Source of the DNA: Scopulibacillus daqui
Lineage (GTDB): Bacteria; Bacillota; Bacilli; Bacillales; Sporolactobacillaceae
NCBI RefSeq assembly: GCF_016908855.1
Contig: NZ_JAFBER010000018.1
Coordinates: 1 to 64,000, forward strand
Reading direction: 5' to 3'
Length of the DNA: 64,000 bases
In this document: positions 63,338 to 64,000 of the stretch, one piece after another
Layout: every line of letters starts with the position of its first letter
How positions within the stretch are numbered: the stretch's first letter is position 1
Program-made: the position numbers and the translations under genes
Notes under the pieces: generated by a model
The model's database searches: none
What the model was told of the DNA's origin: nothing
The model's input: the letters and a program-made list of their open reading frames with translations, nothing else

Positions 63338-63991
63338 CTAAATGTCAATGGTGCTCATGATATCAGTTCCTTTTAAGGCTTGAGAAGCTAATTGGTCCGC
63401 TTCCCGATTTTCCTTCCTTGAGACCGATTGATAATCCGGTGTAATCCCTAACTTTTCCATTCTGCTTTCTATGCGGTCCGCCCATCTGCTTAAACTCTCC
63501 TCATAGCACGGCCATTCACCGTTTAATTGATGAATGACGACTTGTGAATCACCTATAACACGAACAGGCAAATGATGGACGCCGAGACGCTCTAATTCCT
63601 TTAATGCAAGATCCAAGGCTGCATATTCCGCCTCATTGTTTGATTCCAGCTCATCCACTAGAGCATTTTTGCGAACCCTATATGTTTTGCCATTTTGTTC
63701 ATAATAAACAGCACAGCCTAACCCTGATTTCCTGGTTTCCCGGTTGAAGCCGCCGTCAAAGTACACAGATACATGATAGGGTTCGGTTTGAATGCCTTCC
63801 GCAAATTTCTTTAATTCCTTTATCGTCCAAGACCTTGCATTTTCATCTATAAACGTTAAATGTTTTGCCCGCCCCGTTTTTTGTACATCTTCAGCTATTA
63901 AAAGGGCTTCTTCTATATTCATCTCATTTGAGCTGAATTCTGCTTCAATCCCTTTCGGCGTTTTATAGGTTAGTTCCATTCTAACATTCAC
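63338..63991 (-). CDS. Ribonuclease HI-like protein
   Basis: A 217-residue protein: an N-terminal region (about 1-60, unassigned) followed by a ribonuclease HI fold (about 72-210). The catalytic carboxylates are visible in VYFDGGF, ESNNEAEYAAL, GDSQVV and ENREADQLA, so nuclease activity is plausible. It resembles the YpeP-type reverse-transcriptase-like proteins of Bacillus. It would cut RNA in RNA:DNA hybrids. The GTG start at 63991 is near the window edge and its ribosome binding site is not visible, so the start is uncertain. Confidence 0.8.
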   Translation of the reverse strand: MNVRMELTYKTPKGIEAEFSSNEMNIEEALLIAEDVQKTGRAKHLTFIDENARSWTIKELKKFAEGIQTEPYHVSVYFDGGFNRETRKSGLGCAVYYEQNGKTYRVRKNALVDELESNNEAEYAALDLALKELERLGVHHLPVRVIGDSQVVIHQLNGEWPCYEESLSRWADRIESRMEKLGITPDYQSVSRKENREADQLASQALKGTDIMSTIDI

Positions 63992-64000
63992 TTTAAAACC

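Overview
The window reads as chromosomal DNA of an endospore-forming Bacillales bacterium. The signs are AGGAGG-type ribosome binding sites, frequent GTG/TTG starts, low-to-mid GC, a YaaH/SleL-type cortex hydrolase, a CotF-type coat gene, a BirA operator with Bacillus spacing and a CadC/CadA pair of Gram-positive type. I see no phage genes, insertion sequences, CRISPR arrays, rRNA or tRNA.

Region 1 (1-8.6 kb, minus strand) is a complete reductive pyrimidine degradation operon: beta-ureidopropionase, PreT, PreA, dihydropyrimidinase, an unrecognised 66-residue protein, a CoA-acylating malonate/methylmalonate-semialdehyde dehydrogenase and a beta-alanine-type transaminase. It takes uracil/thymine to beta-alanine (or its methyl analogue) and then to acetyl-CoA (or propionyl-CoA). 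Region 2 (8.7-10.3 kb) is a YtcJ-type amidohydrolase.

Region 3 (10.6-45 kb, minus strand) is a large amine/polyamine catabolic island controlled mainly by sigma-54. It contains two enhancer-binding proteins, two putrescine-type aminotransferases, two aminoaldehyde dehydrogenases, two tandem saccharopine-dehydrogenase-family proteins, four APC permeases, an acetylpolyamine amidohydrolase-like enzyme, agmatine deiminase, N-carbamoylputrescine amidase, a succinate-semialdehyde dehydrogenase, GABA transaminase and glutamate dehydrogenase. Six -24/-12 promoters (TTGGCAY-N5-TTGCA) can be read directly. The inferred flow is agmatine > N-carbamoylputrescine > putrescine > 4-aminobutanal > GABA > succinate semialdehyde > succinate, with glutamate dehydrogenase regenerating 2-oxoglutarate. 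The aminopropyl half of spermidine would give beta-alanine, which region 1 could finish. A TetR-regulated pair of SMR exporters with two matching operators sits inside the island. Also here are an MFS transporter, an MgtC-family protein and a nitronate-monooxygenase-like flavoprotein.

Region 4 (45-54.3 kb) holds housekeeping and accessory genes: an OB-fold protein, CadC/CadA with two operator copies, a divergent Lgt, a GABA-type permease, YaaH, CorA and a 29-residue membrane peptide. Two small lipoyl-domain-like proteins lacking the modifiable lysine (41.6 and 49.7 kb) each follow genes of GABA/glutamate metabolism.

Region 5 (54.4-58.3 kb) is a biotin locus: bioB diverges from bioY-bioD-bioA across a BirA operator. 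bioA is broken by a frameshifting internal deletion. Next to it a CotF-type coat gene carries an in-frame TAA at codon 7. Region 6 (59-63.3 kb) is a haem-stress module, HssR-HssS plus HrtB-HrtA, with an HssR direct repeat and a terminator-like hairpin in the hrtBA leader. The window ends in a ribonuclease-HI-like gene.
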